Both the position numbers and the translations under genes were made by a program. A stretch of DNA of 59,596 bases from Clostridiales bacterium (GTDB taxonomy: Bacteria > Bacillota > Clostridia > Lachnospirales > WQUN01): assembly GCA_031269465.1 (NCBI GenBank), contig JAISZB010000036.1, positions 1 to 59,596 on the forward strand, in the 5' to 3' direction. Positions 27,621 through 37,031 of the stretch are shown here, piece after piece; within the stretch, counting starts at the first letter, position 1, and every line of letters begins with the position of its first letter. Below the pieces are notes generated by a model. It was not told the DNA's origin and ran no database searches. It saw nothing but the letters and a program-made list of their open reading frames with translations.

Positions 27621-29291
27621 TTGGCGATCACAATCAATACGCTAGATTTTTCGGAGCACATCAAAGACGGCTTCGTGTATGTGGACAAGTCGAGGATGCT
27701 GTCCGAGCTGGCGGGGAGCAGGGATGTTTTTCTGGTCACCAGGCCGCGCCGGTTCGGGAAGACCATGAACCTGAACATGATTCACAGCTTCTTCTCCAAT
27801 GAAAAGGGATTCGGGGAGATAGAGTCGGTGTTCTCAAGCCTTGACGTTTGGATCGACAAAAAGGCCGTTGAGCATGCTGGCAAGCATCCGGTAGTTCATA
27901 TCAGCCTGGCGTCGGCGACTGGCGGTACCTGGGAGCAGATGCTTGAGAATTTCGAGCTGCTGGCGGCGGATTGGATAGATGGAAACAGAGAGGTTTTCAA
28001 CAGTGAAAAGCTGACGGCCTATAATAGAGTCGTCTTGGAGAAGTTGCAAAGCGGCCAGGCTTCATTGGGGATCTTGCAGTCCAGCTTGTTTTATTTCACC
28101 GATTGGCTTCGCAAAATATACGGCCAATCCGTGATTGTGCTAATTGACGAGTACGACGTCCCCTTCATCGAGGCCGTGAACGGGGGATACTACGCGAAGG
28201 CCTCGCCGTTTTTGGGATCGTTCTTCGGCAAGGCCCTCAAAGACAACCACAACCTGGAGTTCTCTGTTATCACGGGCATACTGCAGGCGGCCGGGGAGAG
28301 CATCTTCAGCAAGATGAACAACGTCCACAAGTGCAATCTGTTCTCCCGGAAGTTCTCGTCATGCTACGGCTTCACGGATCCGGAGGTGGGCCGCTTGGCC
28401 AGGGACGCGGGGTTCTGGGACAGGATCCCCGAGATCAGGGCGTGGTACAGCGGGTACGTCTTCGGCGGCGTGGAGGTCTACAACCCATGGAGCGTAATGA
28501 ACTGCCTCTACAACCGCGAGTTCAAGGCGTACTGGGTCAACACCAGCGACAACTTCCTAATCGGCGACTTGCTCATGAAGGCGCCGCTCAGGACTGTCTC
28601 CGAGATAGAGGACGTTATGGCCTGGAAAACCGTCTCCAAGCCCATCTCGAGCAGCATCTCCTTCAGGGAGATCCACAAAAGTGAAAACGCCATCTTCTCC
28701 TTTCTGGCCGCAACGGGATACCTCAAGGCGGTTTTGCCGGATCCGGCCCTGAGCGAGGATGAGCAGCCGGCCGAGGTGTCTCTGCCCAACAACGAGATGG
28801 TCTTCTGCTTCTCTAGTCTCTTCCGCAGATGGGTTGAGAGCGTGGCGGCGGGAACGATGGCTTCGGAGATGCTCGCCTGCATGGAGCGCGGCCAGGCCGA
28901 CAGGTTCGCCGAGTTGCTGAACCAGTACCTCCTCGAGTCCTCCAGTTTTTTCGATTCCAGCGAGTCCTTCTACCACGGGTTCATGCTGGCCCTGATGGCC
29001 TACCTGCACGAAAGGTATCGCATCCGGTCGAACAGGGAGTCCGGCCTCGGCAGGTTCGACATCGCCCTCTTCCCCAAGAGGCTCGAGGCCGGCATCCTGC
29101 TTGAATTAAAGAAGCTGGGGGGCGGGGAGGATGCGGACGCGCTGCTGGACGAGGCGATCTCGCAGATGGACGGGAAGCTCTATGCCACCGAGTTCAAGGC
29201 TCAGGGCTTCAGGTACATCTCATACGCGATCGTCTTCGACAGAAAAAAATGCTTCATCAAGATGAACTCTGAATCCAACGGCTCAGTTTAA
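27621..29291 (+). CDS. AAA-ATPase-like / PD-(D/E)XK nuclease-superfamily protein (copy 2)
   Basis: 556 residues from a TTG start with GAGGTGAAGG upstream. Domain order is the same as in the 14358-15947 protein: VYVDKSRMLSELAG, Walker A variant TRPRRFGKTMNL, Walker B-like VIVLIDEYDVP, SVITGIL, WYSGYVFGGVEVYNPWSV, then the PDDEXK_9 part with GLGRFDIALFP and AGILLELKKLGGG. The two proteins are distant paralogues of different subgroups. The 3' two thirds use strongly G/C-ending codons (many CTC, GCC, ATC, AAG), unlike neighbouring genes and the AT-rich paralogue, which suggests recent transfer. Function not established. Confidence 0.88.
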   Translation: MAITINTLDFSEHIKDGFVYVDKSRMLSELAGSRDVFLVTRPRRFGKTMNLNMIHSFFSNEKGFGEIESVFSSLDVWIDKKAVEHAGKHPVVHISLASATGGTWEQMLENFELLAADWIDGNREVFNSEKLTAYNRVVLEKLQSGQASLGILQSSLFYFTDWLRKIYGQSVIVLIDEYDVPFIEAVNGGYYAKASPFLGSFFGKALKDNHNLEFSVITGILQAAGESIFSKMNNVHKCNLFSRKFSSCYGFTDPEVGRLARDAGFWDRIPEIRAWYSGYVFGGVEVYNPWSVMNCLYNREFKAYWVNTSDNFLIGDLLMKAPLRTVSEIEDVMAWKTVSKPISSSISFREIHKSENAIFSFLAATGYLKAVLPDPALSEDEQPAEVSLPNNEMVFCFSSLFRRWVESVAAGTMASEMLACMERGQADRFAELLNQYLLESSSFFDSSESFYHGFMLALMAYLHERYRIRSNRESGLGRFDIALFPKRLEAGILLELKKLGGGEDADALLDEAISQMDGKLYATEFKAQGFRYISYAIVFDRKKCFIKMNSESNGSV

Positions 29292-29513
29292 TGGAGCCAC
29301 AACCCCCAAGGGTTTTTCGCCATTCAGGATTTTGGGCAGCCTCCTTAGCAGCCAAGACGCTGTTCGATTAAGCGGCGGCGGGAGCTGTCAAAGCCAGCTC
29401 CCGCATGGAAGGCGGCTCTTTTCAAAATGTGCTTGCGCTATCTCGGCCGCATGGTTTTGCTGCTGATGCATTCAAACTTGAAGTTCACGATGCTATACTG
29501 AGTTGCAGTCGAA
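29292..29513. other. Spacer after the ATPase gene
   Basis: No gene seen. The region is GC-rich at first and then turns to typical repeat-bearing intergenic DNA. Confidence 0.4.
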
Positions 29514-29629
29514 TGTACTGATTTTAATGTCAGATTATCCATTGAAGGGTGCGAAATGACTATATCCACATTTCGCGCTAATTGTATAATCCGACGTCAA
29601 AATCGGAACTTCCTATGCAAATCAGTATA
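29514..29629. repeat. PAL-A element
   Basis: TGTACTGATTTTAATGTC start, GATTATCCATTGAAGGGTGCG, TTGTATAATCCGACG arm, GCAAATCAGTATA end. Confidence 0.8.
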
Positions 29630-30501
29630 CGTGAGAGCAGGCTTTAGCGGGTGGCAATAATAACGATGGCTTCGCTGCGTTTTTCGGACTCTTTTTTATC
29701 CGCAGCTTCAATGATTTTCTTGATTTCATCCCGGACATATGCTGCTGGGATCGAAGCATGCCTGCGGCACAACGGAACAAGCACGATCAAATCGCACTGC
29801 GAGGAGTCGGCATATCGCGTCGAAGCAAATAAATGAGTTGAATAGGTCAGTTCAGGCATTTTTCTTACTATTTGCAGTGCGCGGCCGCCTGTGATGCCAG
29901 ACGCGGGAGGTCTGCCCGTCTCGCAAGTTAAAAGGGCGAGCGGGACAGGAAACACCCTGTAACGCGCCGAATACTTATCACCCCATCCGAATTCGCAGAC
30001 GCATCCTGAAAATTCGATTGCTTGAAATCATCGCTTGCAGAATGAAGCGTCATTCGTCGCCGTCATTCGGCATACCAACTGTTTTATACTCAGGAAGCAT
30101 TTTCTCGGCAAACAATGAATGTCGAAGCTCATTGAGAATGCTATAAGGATATTGACAGAACAGTTATCATATTATTGTCTGTTTATCCATATTTTAATAT
30201 TTCTTCCATGGATAAAGTGCCTTTATGCATTGAATTTAAGAAAATTCGTGAATATACTTGCATCCAGTAGATTAATTAATTATAATGTTATCCATATACT
30301 GAATGGAGAATTTCCTCATTTAGATCCTGTTCATTCAAGGCATAATGAATAATAATTGGGTCTTTAAACTTAGCTGGGCAAAAAGCAAGAATGCGCATGC
30401 AAGATCCTTGTAAAATCGTCGCTTGAATCAATGGATGCAAGACGTGCCCGCTAGAGTTTAAAGACCCTAATAATTCAGCCCTGGAATCAGTTCTTTGCGG
30501 C
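29630..30501. other. Intergenic region with weak open frames only
   Basis: A 103-residue minus-strand frame (29644-29955; ...CDLIVLVPLCRR...EIKKIIEAADKK) has no recognised family and no good ribosome binding site. A 77-residue plus-strand frame at 30119 is AT-rich and unconvincing. Confidence 0.35.
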
Positions 30502-30588
30502 TATGCTGACTTGCAGTAAAATGCGCCTGTTTTGGAGATTGATATAGTCAAGATCCAAAATAGGAAGATTCACATGTAAATCAGCATA
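30502..30588. repeat. Shortened PAL-A element before the dlt-like operon
   Basis: TATGCTGACTTGCAGT start, TTTTGGAGATTGATATAGTC / AAGATCCAAAATAGG arms, AAATCAGCATA end. A TATAAT (about 30597) lies just downstream. Confidence 0.65.
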
Positions 30589-30633
30589 CAACTCAGTATA
30601 ATCCTTTTTCATTATGAGAGATTAGGGGGTGAC

Positions 30634-30879
30634 GTGGTGAATGACAATATGAGTGTTTACAAAAAATCATTCATTGAAGCTTTTGACATTGAAGAAAGCG
30701 AAGCAAATAGCTCATTTAGGATGAACTCCAAGGACGAATGGGATTCTATAGGGCATATGACGCTTATAGCGATCCTTGAAGAGGCGTATGGAGTTAGCTT
30801 TGAGACAAGCAGCATAATAGATTTTGACTCTTTCGATAAAGGCGTTGAAATACTTTCAAGCATGGGAGTTTCATTCTGA
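30634..30879 (+). CDS. Acyl (or aminoacyl) carrier protein
   Basis: 81 residues from GTG at 30634, a second GTG three bases later being equally possible, after AGGGGGTGA. The 4'-phosphopantetheine attachment Ser is in EWDSIGHMTLI, and the protein is acidic with the helices of a carrier protein (ILEEAYGVSFE, IIDFDSFDKGVEIL). Its stop overlaps the ATG of the AMP-ligase by one base, so it should carry the acyl group that ligase activates. By analogy it plays the DltC role in a DltC-DltA-DltB-DltD-like set; the true cargo is unknown. Confidence 0.88.
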   Translation: MVNDNMSVYKKSFIEAFDIEESEANSSFRMNSKDEWDSIGHMTLIAILEEAYGVSFETSSIIDFDSFDKGVEILSSMGVSF

Positions 30880-32285
30880 TGCCCTATTTTTTTGAGAATC
30901 TCTCAAGATTTGGCGGAAAGCTTGCCGTCATGGGAGATGAGCAGCTTACATATAGCGCTCTGGAATCCGAAGCCGACGGCATAGGCTCGCTGATGCAGGA
31001 GAGAAGCCTGGCATTCTGCGCATGCTCGAATACGGCGGAGTCGCTGGCGGCATACATCGGAATGCTCAGAAGATCCGTCGTTGTGATGATGTTGGACGAG
31101 GCTTTGGATCGAGGATTGCTCTTTCGCCTTGTTGAAGCTTACAGCCCGAATTATATATGGTGCGATTCAACGAGGGCGCTCGATTTCAAAGGATGGATTC
31201 CATTGAAGGATACGGGGCGGAATTCACTTCTTGAAAATCCTAGCTTTTTACGAACGGCCGCGCATCACGGGCTGGCTCTGATGCTGACGACTTCTGGAAG
31301 CACGGGAAGCCCGAAGTTCGTCCGCTTGAGCTATAAAAACATAAGCGCCAACGCGGAGGCTATAGCCGAGGTTCTAGAGATATCTCCGGAAGACAGGCCT
31401 TATTGCGCGCTGCCCATGAACTATACATACGGCTTGTCTGTCATGCATAGCCATCTCTTGTACGGAGCGTCTCTTATAATGTCCCGCAGCCAGATCATGA
31501 CGCGCGAGTTCTGGAATATATTTAGTGAAAGCGGCGCCACTTCCCTTGCGGGAGTCCCGTATACATATGAGATACTTAAGAAGATAGGATTTTTAGAAAT
31601 GGATCTTCCAAGCCTCAAAGCTATGACCGTTTCCGGAGGAAGGCTTGACAAGCGGCTTGCTCTTGAATTTGCGCTGTCGTGCAGGCAAAAGGGCATAAGA
31701 TTCTACTCCATGTACGGACAAACGGAAGCGACGGCGAGAATGGCTTGCCTGCCCCATGAAATGGCGGTAGAAAAAGCCGGAAGCATAGGAAAGGCTGTGC
31801 CTGGAGGTGAAATAAGCCTTATCAATGAGGAAGGAAAGCGGATTACTGTTCCCGGAGAAGTCGGGGAGATTGTTTACCGAGGAGAGAATGTCTCGCTGGG
31901 ATATGCGACGAACCGCTTGGATCTGGTCAAGGGGGATGAAAACAAGGGCGTACTGAAGACGGGCGACATGGCGGAATTCGACTCGGACGGCTTTTTCTAC
32001 ATAAAAGGGCGCAGGAAGCGCTTCCTGAAGATGTACGGCAAGAGAGTGAATCTTGACGAGGTAGAAGAGATTTTGAGCAATTGCGGCTATGTTTGCGGTT
32101 GCATAGGCGTAGACGACAACATGAGGATTTTTACGTCTGACGACAGGTTGCTTGAAATCAAGAGGAAGATCTCCGCAAAATTAGGCATCAGCCCGTCAGG
32201 GATTAAAGTAGAGAGAATAGAGGGGCTTCCCAGAAGCAGCTCGGGGAAGGTGCTCTACTCCCTTCTTGAAGCGCGCGATGCTTGA
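30879..32285 (+). CDS. AMP-forming acyl/aminoacyl-carrier-protein ligase
   Basis: 468 residues of the ANL superfamily. Core motifs are all present: LMLTTSGSTGSPKFVRL (phosphate loop), FYSMYGQTEATARM (adenine-binding), LKTGDMAEFDSDGFFYIKGRRKRFLKMYG (hinge) and LPRSSSGKVLY (catalytic Lys). It is a little shorter than DltA (about 500) and the adenylate pocket does not let me name the substrate. It should activate an organic acid or amino acid and load the carrier protein encoded one base upstream. It is followed after 88 bases by the MBOAT gene. Confidence 0.9.
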   Translation: MPYFFENLSRFGGKLAVMGDEQLTYSALESEADGIGSLMQERSLAFCACSNTAESLAAYIGMLRRSVVVMMLDEALDRGLLFRLVEAYSPNYIWCDSTRALDFKGWIPLKDTGRNSLLENPSFLRTAAHHGLALMLTTSGSTGSPKFVRLSYKNISANAEAIAEVLEISPEDRPYCALPMNYTYGLSVMHSHLLYGASLIMSRSQIMTREFWNIFSESGATSLAGVPYTYEILKKIGFLEMDLPSLKAMTVSGGRLDKRLALEFALSCRQKGIRFYSMYGQTEATARMACLPHEMAVEKAGSIGKAVPGGEISLINEEGKRITVPGEVGEIVYRGENVSLGYATNRLDLVKGDENKGVLKTGDMAEFDSDGFFYIKGRRKRFLKMYGKRVNLDEVEEILSNCGYVCGCIGVDDNMRIFTSDDRLLEIKRKISAKLGISPSGIKVERIEGLPRSSSGKVLYSLLEARDA

Positions 32286-32373
32286 TGAAGCGGCATTATA
32301 TTCTTCTGGGGCATGCGGCGTTTCGTTCATGACGCGCATGCCGTGAAGGTGCGAAAAGAAGGAATTTCACCAG

Positions 32374-33843
32374 ATGAACTTTACTTCAATTAGGTATGTT
32401 GCTATTTTTTCCTTGATATTTGCGGCATATTACAAGATTCCTCATAAATGGCGATGGGCTTTTCTGCTTGGCGCCAGTTATGCATTCTATGCCCTTTGGA
32501 ATTGGAAATTCCTGCCGCTAATTTGGGGAACCACTTTTACCTCCTATATCACAGCCATTCAAATCGAGAAGCAAGGTCAAAGGAAGCTGAAGCAGAGATT
32601 TTTGGCGGCGGGCGCGGCTTTTCTGCTTGCGCCTCTTTTCCTGTTCAAGTACACAAATTTTTTCATATCCAATGTGAACAGGGCGATTGGGCTGATTGGA
32701 CTGGATGCCTCTTTGAGGCCCGCATCGCTGATTCTCCCTCTGGGGATATCATTTTATACTTTTCAGCTTCTTGGATATCTCATTGATGTTTATCGGGGAA
32801 GGGTGAAGGCCGAAAGGCACTACGGCATATTCTCCCTTTTCGCTTCATTCTTTCCCCAGTTCATTGCCGGGCCTATTGAAAGGGCCGGCAAGCTCCTCCA
32901 TCAATTGCGGGAGGAGGCGTTCTTCGACTATAGCCGTTCAGCAAGCATGCTTAAGAGAATCGCATGGGGTTTTCTAAAAAAAACCGTCATTGCGGATGGG
33001 CTGGTTCAAAGCGTAAATAAGGTCTTCAATACTCCAAGCTTGTCAACAGGATTTATGGCCATGGCAGGCGCAGTTCTTTTTTCGATTCAAATATACGCCG
33101 ACTTTTCTGCTTGCAGTGATATTGCCATTGGATGCGCGGGAATGCTTGGCATAAATTTAAGCGAAAATTTCAGGCAGCCTCACTTTGCTGCATCCATATC
33201 TGAGTTTTGGTCCAGATGGCATATGACTCTGTCAAACTGGCTGAGAGATTATATATATATACCCTTATGCAAGGGAAAGAAGAAGCGCTGGCAAATTTAC
33301 CTGGCGATTATCGCGACCTTCCTGGCCAGCGGATTCTGGCATGGCGCAGGATGGAGATACCTGATATGGGGATTCATCCATGGCATATACCTGGTTGCCA
33401 GCAATATGACCAAGAAGCTCAGAAAGAACGCCGTGGCTTTTCTGCGTTTGGACAAGGCTCCGAAATTGCATGGATTCCTGCAGATTGCTATGACTTTCTC
33501 GCTTGTTTGCTTCTCCAGGATATTTTTCAGGGCGAATTCAGTGGAAGACGCTTTTGTCTTGATAAAAGCGATATTTGTTCAGCTAAGCACTCTCAGCCTG
33601 AATTCCGTTTACGTTGGGGTTGTGGACATATGGATGCTATTTAGCAATTCAGATATAGTTATATTTTTCTTCTTCTTCGCAGTCCTCGAATCATTTCAGT
33701 ATTTGGAGAGGAAATACGGCTCCGCTTGGAGCTGGCTGGGAGGCAAAAAGGCGATTTTTAGGTTTGCGGCTTACATTTTCATAGCGGCGTCAATTATTCT
33801 TTTTTCTTCTCCCTCTCAGTCTTTCTTCTATAATCAGTTTTGA
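32374..33843 (+). CDS. MBOAT-family membrane O-acyltransferase (DltB/AlgI-like)
   Basis: 489 residues with about eleven membrane segments. Family marks: LILPLGISFYTFQLLGYLIDVYRG, FFPQFIAGPIERA, SEFWSRWHMTLSNWLRDYIYIPL, and GFWHGAGWRYLIWGFIHG containing the catalytic His. It would move acyl groups from the cytoplasmic carrier protein across the membrane to a glycan or polymer. AAGGAA lies about 11 bases before the ATG. The downstream SGNH gene starts 12 bases after the stop. Confidence 0.93.
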   Translation: MNFTSIRYVAIFSLIFAAYYKIPHKWRWAFLLGASYAFYALWNWKFLPLIWGTTFTSYITAIQIEKQGQRKLKQRFLAAGAAFLLAPLFLFKYTNFFISNVNRAIGLIGLDASLRPASLILPLGISFYTFQLLGYLIDVYRGRVKAERHYGIFSLFASFFPQFIAGPIERAGKLLHQLREEAFFDYSRSASMLKRIAWGFLKKTVIADGLVQSVNKVFNTPSLSTGFMAMAGAVLFSIQIYADFSACSDIAIGCAGMLGINLSENFRQPHFAASISEFWSRWHMTLSNWLRDYIYIPLCKGKKKRWQIYLAIIATFLASGFWHGAGWRYLIWGFIHGIYLVASNMTKKLRKNAVAFLRLDKAPKLHGFLQIAMTFSLVCFSRIFFRANSVEDAFVLIKAIFVQLSTLSLNSVYVGVVDIWMLFSNSDIVIFFFFFAVLESFQYLERKYGSAWSWLGGKKAIFRFAAYIFIAASIILFSSPSQSFFYNQF

Positions 33844-33854
33844 GGTGGCAAGCG

Positions 33855-34793
33855 ATGCTTTTGCTGTATAGGAAAATAGCAGTGATTATGGCTGCAGTAG
33901 CCGCCATTTTAGCTCTTAGCGTCCCCTTTAATTCAAAGTTGGTTCAGACGAACGAAAATAATGCTATAGTCAAATTCTTAGCAGACCCAAAAGAGCTTGA
34001 CATTGTAAGCCTAGGAACGTCACATTCAAAAAGCGCTTACGATTTTGAAGATCTAGGCCTGTCGCATTTATCGCTTGCTTCGAGCAGCCAGAACTTCCAT
34101 TATGACTATGAACTCCTTAAAGAATATAGCAGGTATATGAAAAAGGATGCCGCGGTTATAATATCGATATCCCACATCGGCTTCTATACGAATTACTTGA
34201 GCGAGACCCTGACGAAATTCTATGATATCCTTGATCTCAGGGATTATCCTAATTTCGACCTGCTTTCTTACTATAGGTATAAATGCCTGCCTGCTACAAT
34301 CAAAGGTTATTTCAAGTCCCTGGCGTCTCGCAAGCTCAATGCGATTGGCAATATTTTTATAGATAAAAGCGCATCTTCTTATGCCGCCCCCAATCCTGTA
34401 CAGTGCCGCAATCGATTTGACTCGAAATCATCGCATAATTCCGAGCAAAAGCTAAACGACGGATTGCCTGAAAGAAACCTGGCTATTCTCAACGAGATTA
34501 TTTCTTTTTGCAGGGCTAAAGGCTTCAAGCCTATAATGATCATGGAGCCCCTTTACTATGAATATGTGGACTACATTACGCTTGAGTTGGAATACAAATG
34601 GGTAGGGCAGTATTTGGACAGGCTTGAAGACAAGGAAATCCTATTTTTGAATTACTCTAGAGACGAAAGATTCATATATCGGAAAGAGCTTTTTTCTGAT
34701 TCGGATCATTTGAATGCTGAGGGAAGAAAAGAATTTTCTGGCTTCGTATTTGATGTGCTTGCAGATAATGGCTATTTGCAGGAAGGTTTATAG
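33855..34793 (+). CDS. Membrane-anchored SGNH-hydrolase-like protein (DltD/AlgX-like partner)
   Basis: 312 residues from ATG 33855, chosen over the upstream TTG because GAGGTGG lies 6 bases before it. An N-terminal membrane anchor (IAVIMAAVAAILALSV) is followed by an extracellular domain with the Ser block SLGTSHSKSAYDF and, near the C-terminus, the Asp-His block FSDSDHLNAEGRKEFS. Such proteins partner MBOAT enzymes and finish or edit acyl transfer outside the membrane. As last gene of the four-gene set it occupies the DltD position. Confidence 0.85.
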   Translation: MLLLYRKIAVIMAAVAAILALSVPFNSKLVQTNENNAIVKFLADPKELDIVSLGTSHSKSAYDFEDLGLSHLSLASSSQNFHYDYELLKEYSRYMKKDAAVIISISHIGFYTNYLSETLTKFYDILDLRDYPNFDLLSYYRYKCLPATIKGYFKSLASRKLNAIGNIFIDKSASSYAAPNPVQCRNRFDSKSSHNSEQKLNDGLPERNLAILNEIISFCRAKGFKPIMIMEPLYYEYVDYITLELEYKWVGQYLDRLEDKEILFLNYSRDERFIYRKELFSDSDHLNAEGRKEFSGFVFDVLADNGYLQEGL

Positions 34794-34814
34794 AAAAACA
34801 TCAGTGCTTGCAAT

Positions 34815-34956
34815 TATACTGATCTGCATATGAAACTCCTATTTTAGCTTGACTGTACAGCGAGTGATAGATATCTGCATTTCTCACCATGAAAGCGCGA
34901 AATTCAGCGCGGGCAGTCAAGCTCTAAAAAGGTGCATATGACCGCAAATCAGCATA
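34815..34956. repeat. PAL-A element
   Basis: TATACTGATCTGCATATG start, GCTTGACTGTACAGCGAGTG arm, GCAGTCAAGCTCTAAAAAGG arm, CAAATCAGCATA end. Confidence 0.8.
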
Positions 34957-35066
34957 GCTTTTAATTCTATACATTTAAAGCGGTTTCCCCGCTTCTTTAC
35001 TACGCTTGATTTAGAGAAATGCCAAACCGCCATATAAAGAGGCGTCTGAAGGCCTGGCTTCACGCT

Positions 35067-35102
35067 GAAAAGCCCGAAGGAATCCCATTCCCTCAGGCCT
35101 TG
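35067..35102 (-). terminator. Terminator of the sugar ABC operon
   Basis: Read on the minus strand, GCCTGAGGGAAT-ggg-ATTCCTTCGGGC followed by TTTTC. Two pairs are G-U wobbles only in this direction, so it is directional. Confidence 0.75.
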
Positions 35103-35128
35103 AGCGCGTTGCGCCCCGAGACTGAATT

Positions 35129-36013
35129 TCACCCTTTCAAGCTCCCAAGCATCATGCCGGAGATGAAATACTTCTGCATGAATGGGTAGACTGCAAGGAT
35201 GGGGACGGTGGCGATTATTATCTGGGCAGCTTGAAAAGTCTTGCTTGAAATCTTTGCCATAAGCTCCATCTGGGTTCTATCCATCAAGTCGTAGTTCGGA
35301 GCGACAATGATGCCCCGAAGGAATGTCTGGAGTGGATACTTTATCTGCGAGCTCATGTAGATCATTCCGCTGAACCACTCATTCCAGTGCCCAACAGTGT
35401 CGAAGATGGTGAGGGTGGCCAGGGCTGGCAGGGAGAGCGGCAGATAGATGCTCAATAGCACCCTTATCTGAGAGGCGCCGTCCATGACGGCGGACTCTTC
35501 AAGCTCCTTTGGGATCTGCCGGAAAAAGTTCAATAGAATCGTTATATAGTAAGCCTTTACTACTCCTGGGATGATAAGCGCCCAGATCGTATTCTTAAGG
35601 TGGGTTCCAGATACTACAAGATAAGTGGGAATCAAGCCTCCGCTTACGAACATCGTTATTACGAATATCCAGCTGATGGCTGTTCTTCCTGGAAGCTCCC
35701 TGTTGGATTTTGAAAGGGGGTACGCCGTGAGTATCAGTACGGCGAGATCGATGGTTACGCCGAGAAGCGTTCTCCTGATAGTTACTAGGAACGCGGCAAT
35801 GAATTCCCTTTTTTGGATTGCGTACTGGTATGACGCAGTCGTAAAATCCACCGGCCACAAACCCACCCGCCCTGCTGTCGCGGCCGCGGAGGAGCTGAAC
35901 GAGATTGCGAGCATGTGGAGAAAAGGCAGAATGCAAAGAAGCGCCAGCAATGTCAAAAAGGTATAATTCACGATAGCAAAGGTTTTTTCCCCTGTTGATA
36001 GTCTGATTTTCAT
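35129..36013 (-). CDS. Sugar ABC transporter permease (LplC/YtcP type)
   Basis: 294 residues, six membrane segments. The cytoplasmic coupling loop is EESAVMDGASQIRVLLSIYLPLSLPALAT, the EAA motif of CUT1 permeases. It ends VYPFMQKYFISGMMLGSLKG, the typical end of LplC-like proteins. Third gene after the binding protein and first permease, 28 bases behind the latter, with GGAGG upstream of the ATG. It forms the membrane channel with the 36042-37031 permease. No ATPase gene lies in the operon; such systems normally share one (MsmX type). Confidence 0.93.
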   Translation of the reverse strand: MKIRLSTGEKTFAIVNYTFLTLLALLCILPFLHMLAISFSSSAAATAGRVGLWPVDFTTASYQYAIQKREFIAAFLVTIRRTLLGVTIDLAVLILTAYPLSKSNRELPGRTAISWIFVITMFVSGGLIPTYLVVSGTHLKNTIWALIIPGVVKAYYITILLNFFRQIPKELEESAVMDGASQIRVLLSIYLPLSLPALATLTIFDTVGHWNEWFSGMIYMSSQIKYPLQTFLRGIIVAPNYDLMDRTQMELMAKISSKTFQAAQIIIATVPILAVYPFMQKYFISGMMLGSLKG

Positions 36014-36041
36014 CTTGCCGGGCCTCCTTTAAATGATGGTG

Positions 36042-37031
36042 CTAGAAAATCCTATAATCCGCGAGCTTGTAAGCCAGGAAATATGAGATGGAAACAAGCC
36101 CCAGGGAGACTGCGGACTTTATCATGCCCGCGGCTGTGGCTATGTCGTACTGGGCGTTGTCTATGCCTATCCTGTAAAGGAAAGTGTCCAGAATGTCTCC
36201 TGTGGAGTAGACCAAGGGATTGTAGAGGTTGAATACTTGGTCGAAGCCTGCGTTTAGGAGGTTTCCCATGGAGAGGGTTCCCACAAGGATCATGATGGGA
36301 ATTATGCCGGGGATTGTGATGTTCCAGATTTTCTGCCATCGGTTGGCCCTGTCTATGCTTGCCGCTTCGTAGAGGTTGGAGTCGATGCTTGTCAGGGCGG
36401 CCATGTAGATAATGGTTCCGTACCCAAAGTCCTTCCAAGCGTCGGAAACCACCAAGACTCCTGTGAACACGCTGTTGTCGCCTAGAAAGTAGATGGGCTT
36501 GCCGCCGAAAAACGTTATCAGTCCGTTGATGATTCCGTCGGTTGGGTTTAGGACTGAGATGAGTATGCCGGATATGACGACCCACGAGATGAAGTGGGGT
36601 AGGTATATCATGGTTTGGATGGCTTTTTTGTATTTGACCCTCTTAATCTCATTTAATAGTATGGAGACTACAATCGGGACAATGAAGCGCACCACCAGTT
36701 TTAAAAACGATATGTAAACGGTGTTCCAAATGACTTGATTGAATGTGGGGAACTTGAACAAGAAACGGAAGTTGTCCAAGCCGACCCATTCCGAAGCCCT
36801 GATCCCCATCGCTATGTCATAGCTTTGAAAGGCGATGACAAGGCCTGCCAACGGGCCGTAGGAATAAACGGCCACCAATATGACAGCTGGCAGAAGCATA
36901 AGGTAGAGAGTTGGATCGACGCGGAGTTTGCGGGATGCTGATTTGATGGCAATCTCTCCTTTACTCAAGAGCGGAGCCCCCCAGATCTTGGATCTGGGGG
37001 GATTTGCGCTCTCTATTTGCTCTTGTACCAT
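36042..37031 (-). CDS. Sugar ABC transporter permease (LplB/YteP type)
   Basis: 329 residues, six membrane segments starting at YLMLLPAVILVAVYSYG. EAA loop: NLYEAASIDRANRWQKIWNITIPGI. Start at 37031 is an ATG overlapping the 3' end of the binding-protein gene by 19 bases, with AGGAAG 7 bases upstream, so the two are translationally coupled. The first 30 codons span a perfect 11-bp hairpin (36977-37001), beyond which AAAGGAGAG precedes only ATT/ATC codons; initiation there would need a rare start. Pairs with the LplC-type permease. Confidence 0.9.
   Translation of the reverse strand: MVQEQIESANPPRSKIWGAPLLSKGEIAIKSASRKLRVDPTLYLMLLPAVILVAVYSYGPLAGLVIAFQSYDIAMGIRASEWVGLDNFRFLFKFPTFNQVIWNTVYISFLKLVVRFIVPIVVSILLNEIKRVKYKKAIQTMIYLPHFISWVVISGILISVLNPTDGIINGLITFFGGKPIYFLGDNSVFTGVLVVSDAWKDFGYGTIIYMAALTSIDSNLYEAASIDRANRWQKIWNITIPGIIPIMILVGTLSMGNLLNAGFDQVFNLYNPLVYSTGDILDTFLYRIGIDNAQYDIATAAGMIKSAVSLGLVSISYFLAYKLADYRIF
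36977..37001 (-). terminator. Perfect hairpin between binding-protein and permease genes
   Basis: CCCCCCAGATC-loop-GATCTGGGGGG, 11 bp with a 3-base loop, lying just past the binding-protein stop and inside the permease reading frame. It probably protects the 3' end of the binding-protein mRNA or attenuates transcription, giving more binding protein than permease. Confidence 0.6.

Noticed and set aside
28331..29009. Long frames on both strands inside the second ATPase gene
   Set aside because: Artefacts of high GC3; the family motifs lie only in the 27621-29291 frame.
29644..29955. 103-residue minus-strand frame
   Set aside because: Looks faintly protein-like but lacks a start signal and any recognised motif; listed only as a weak frame.
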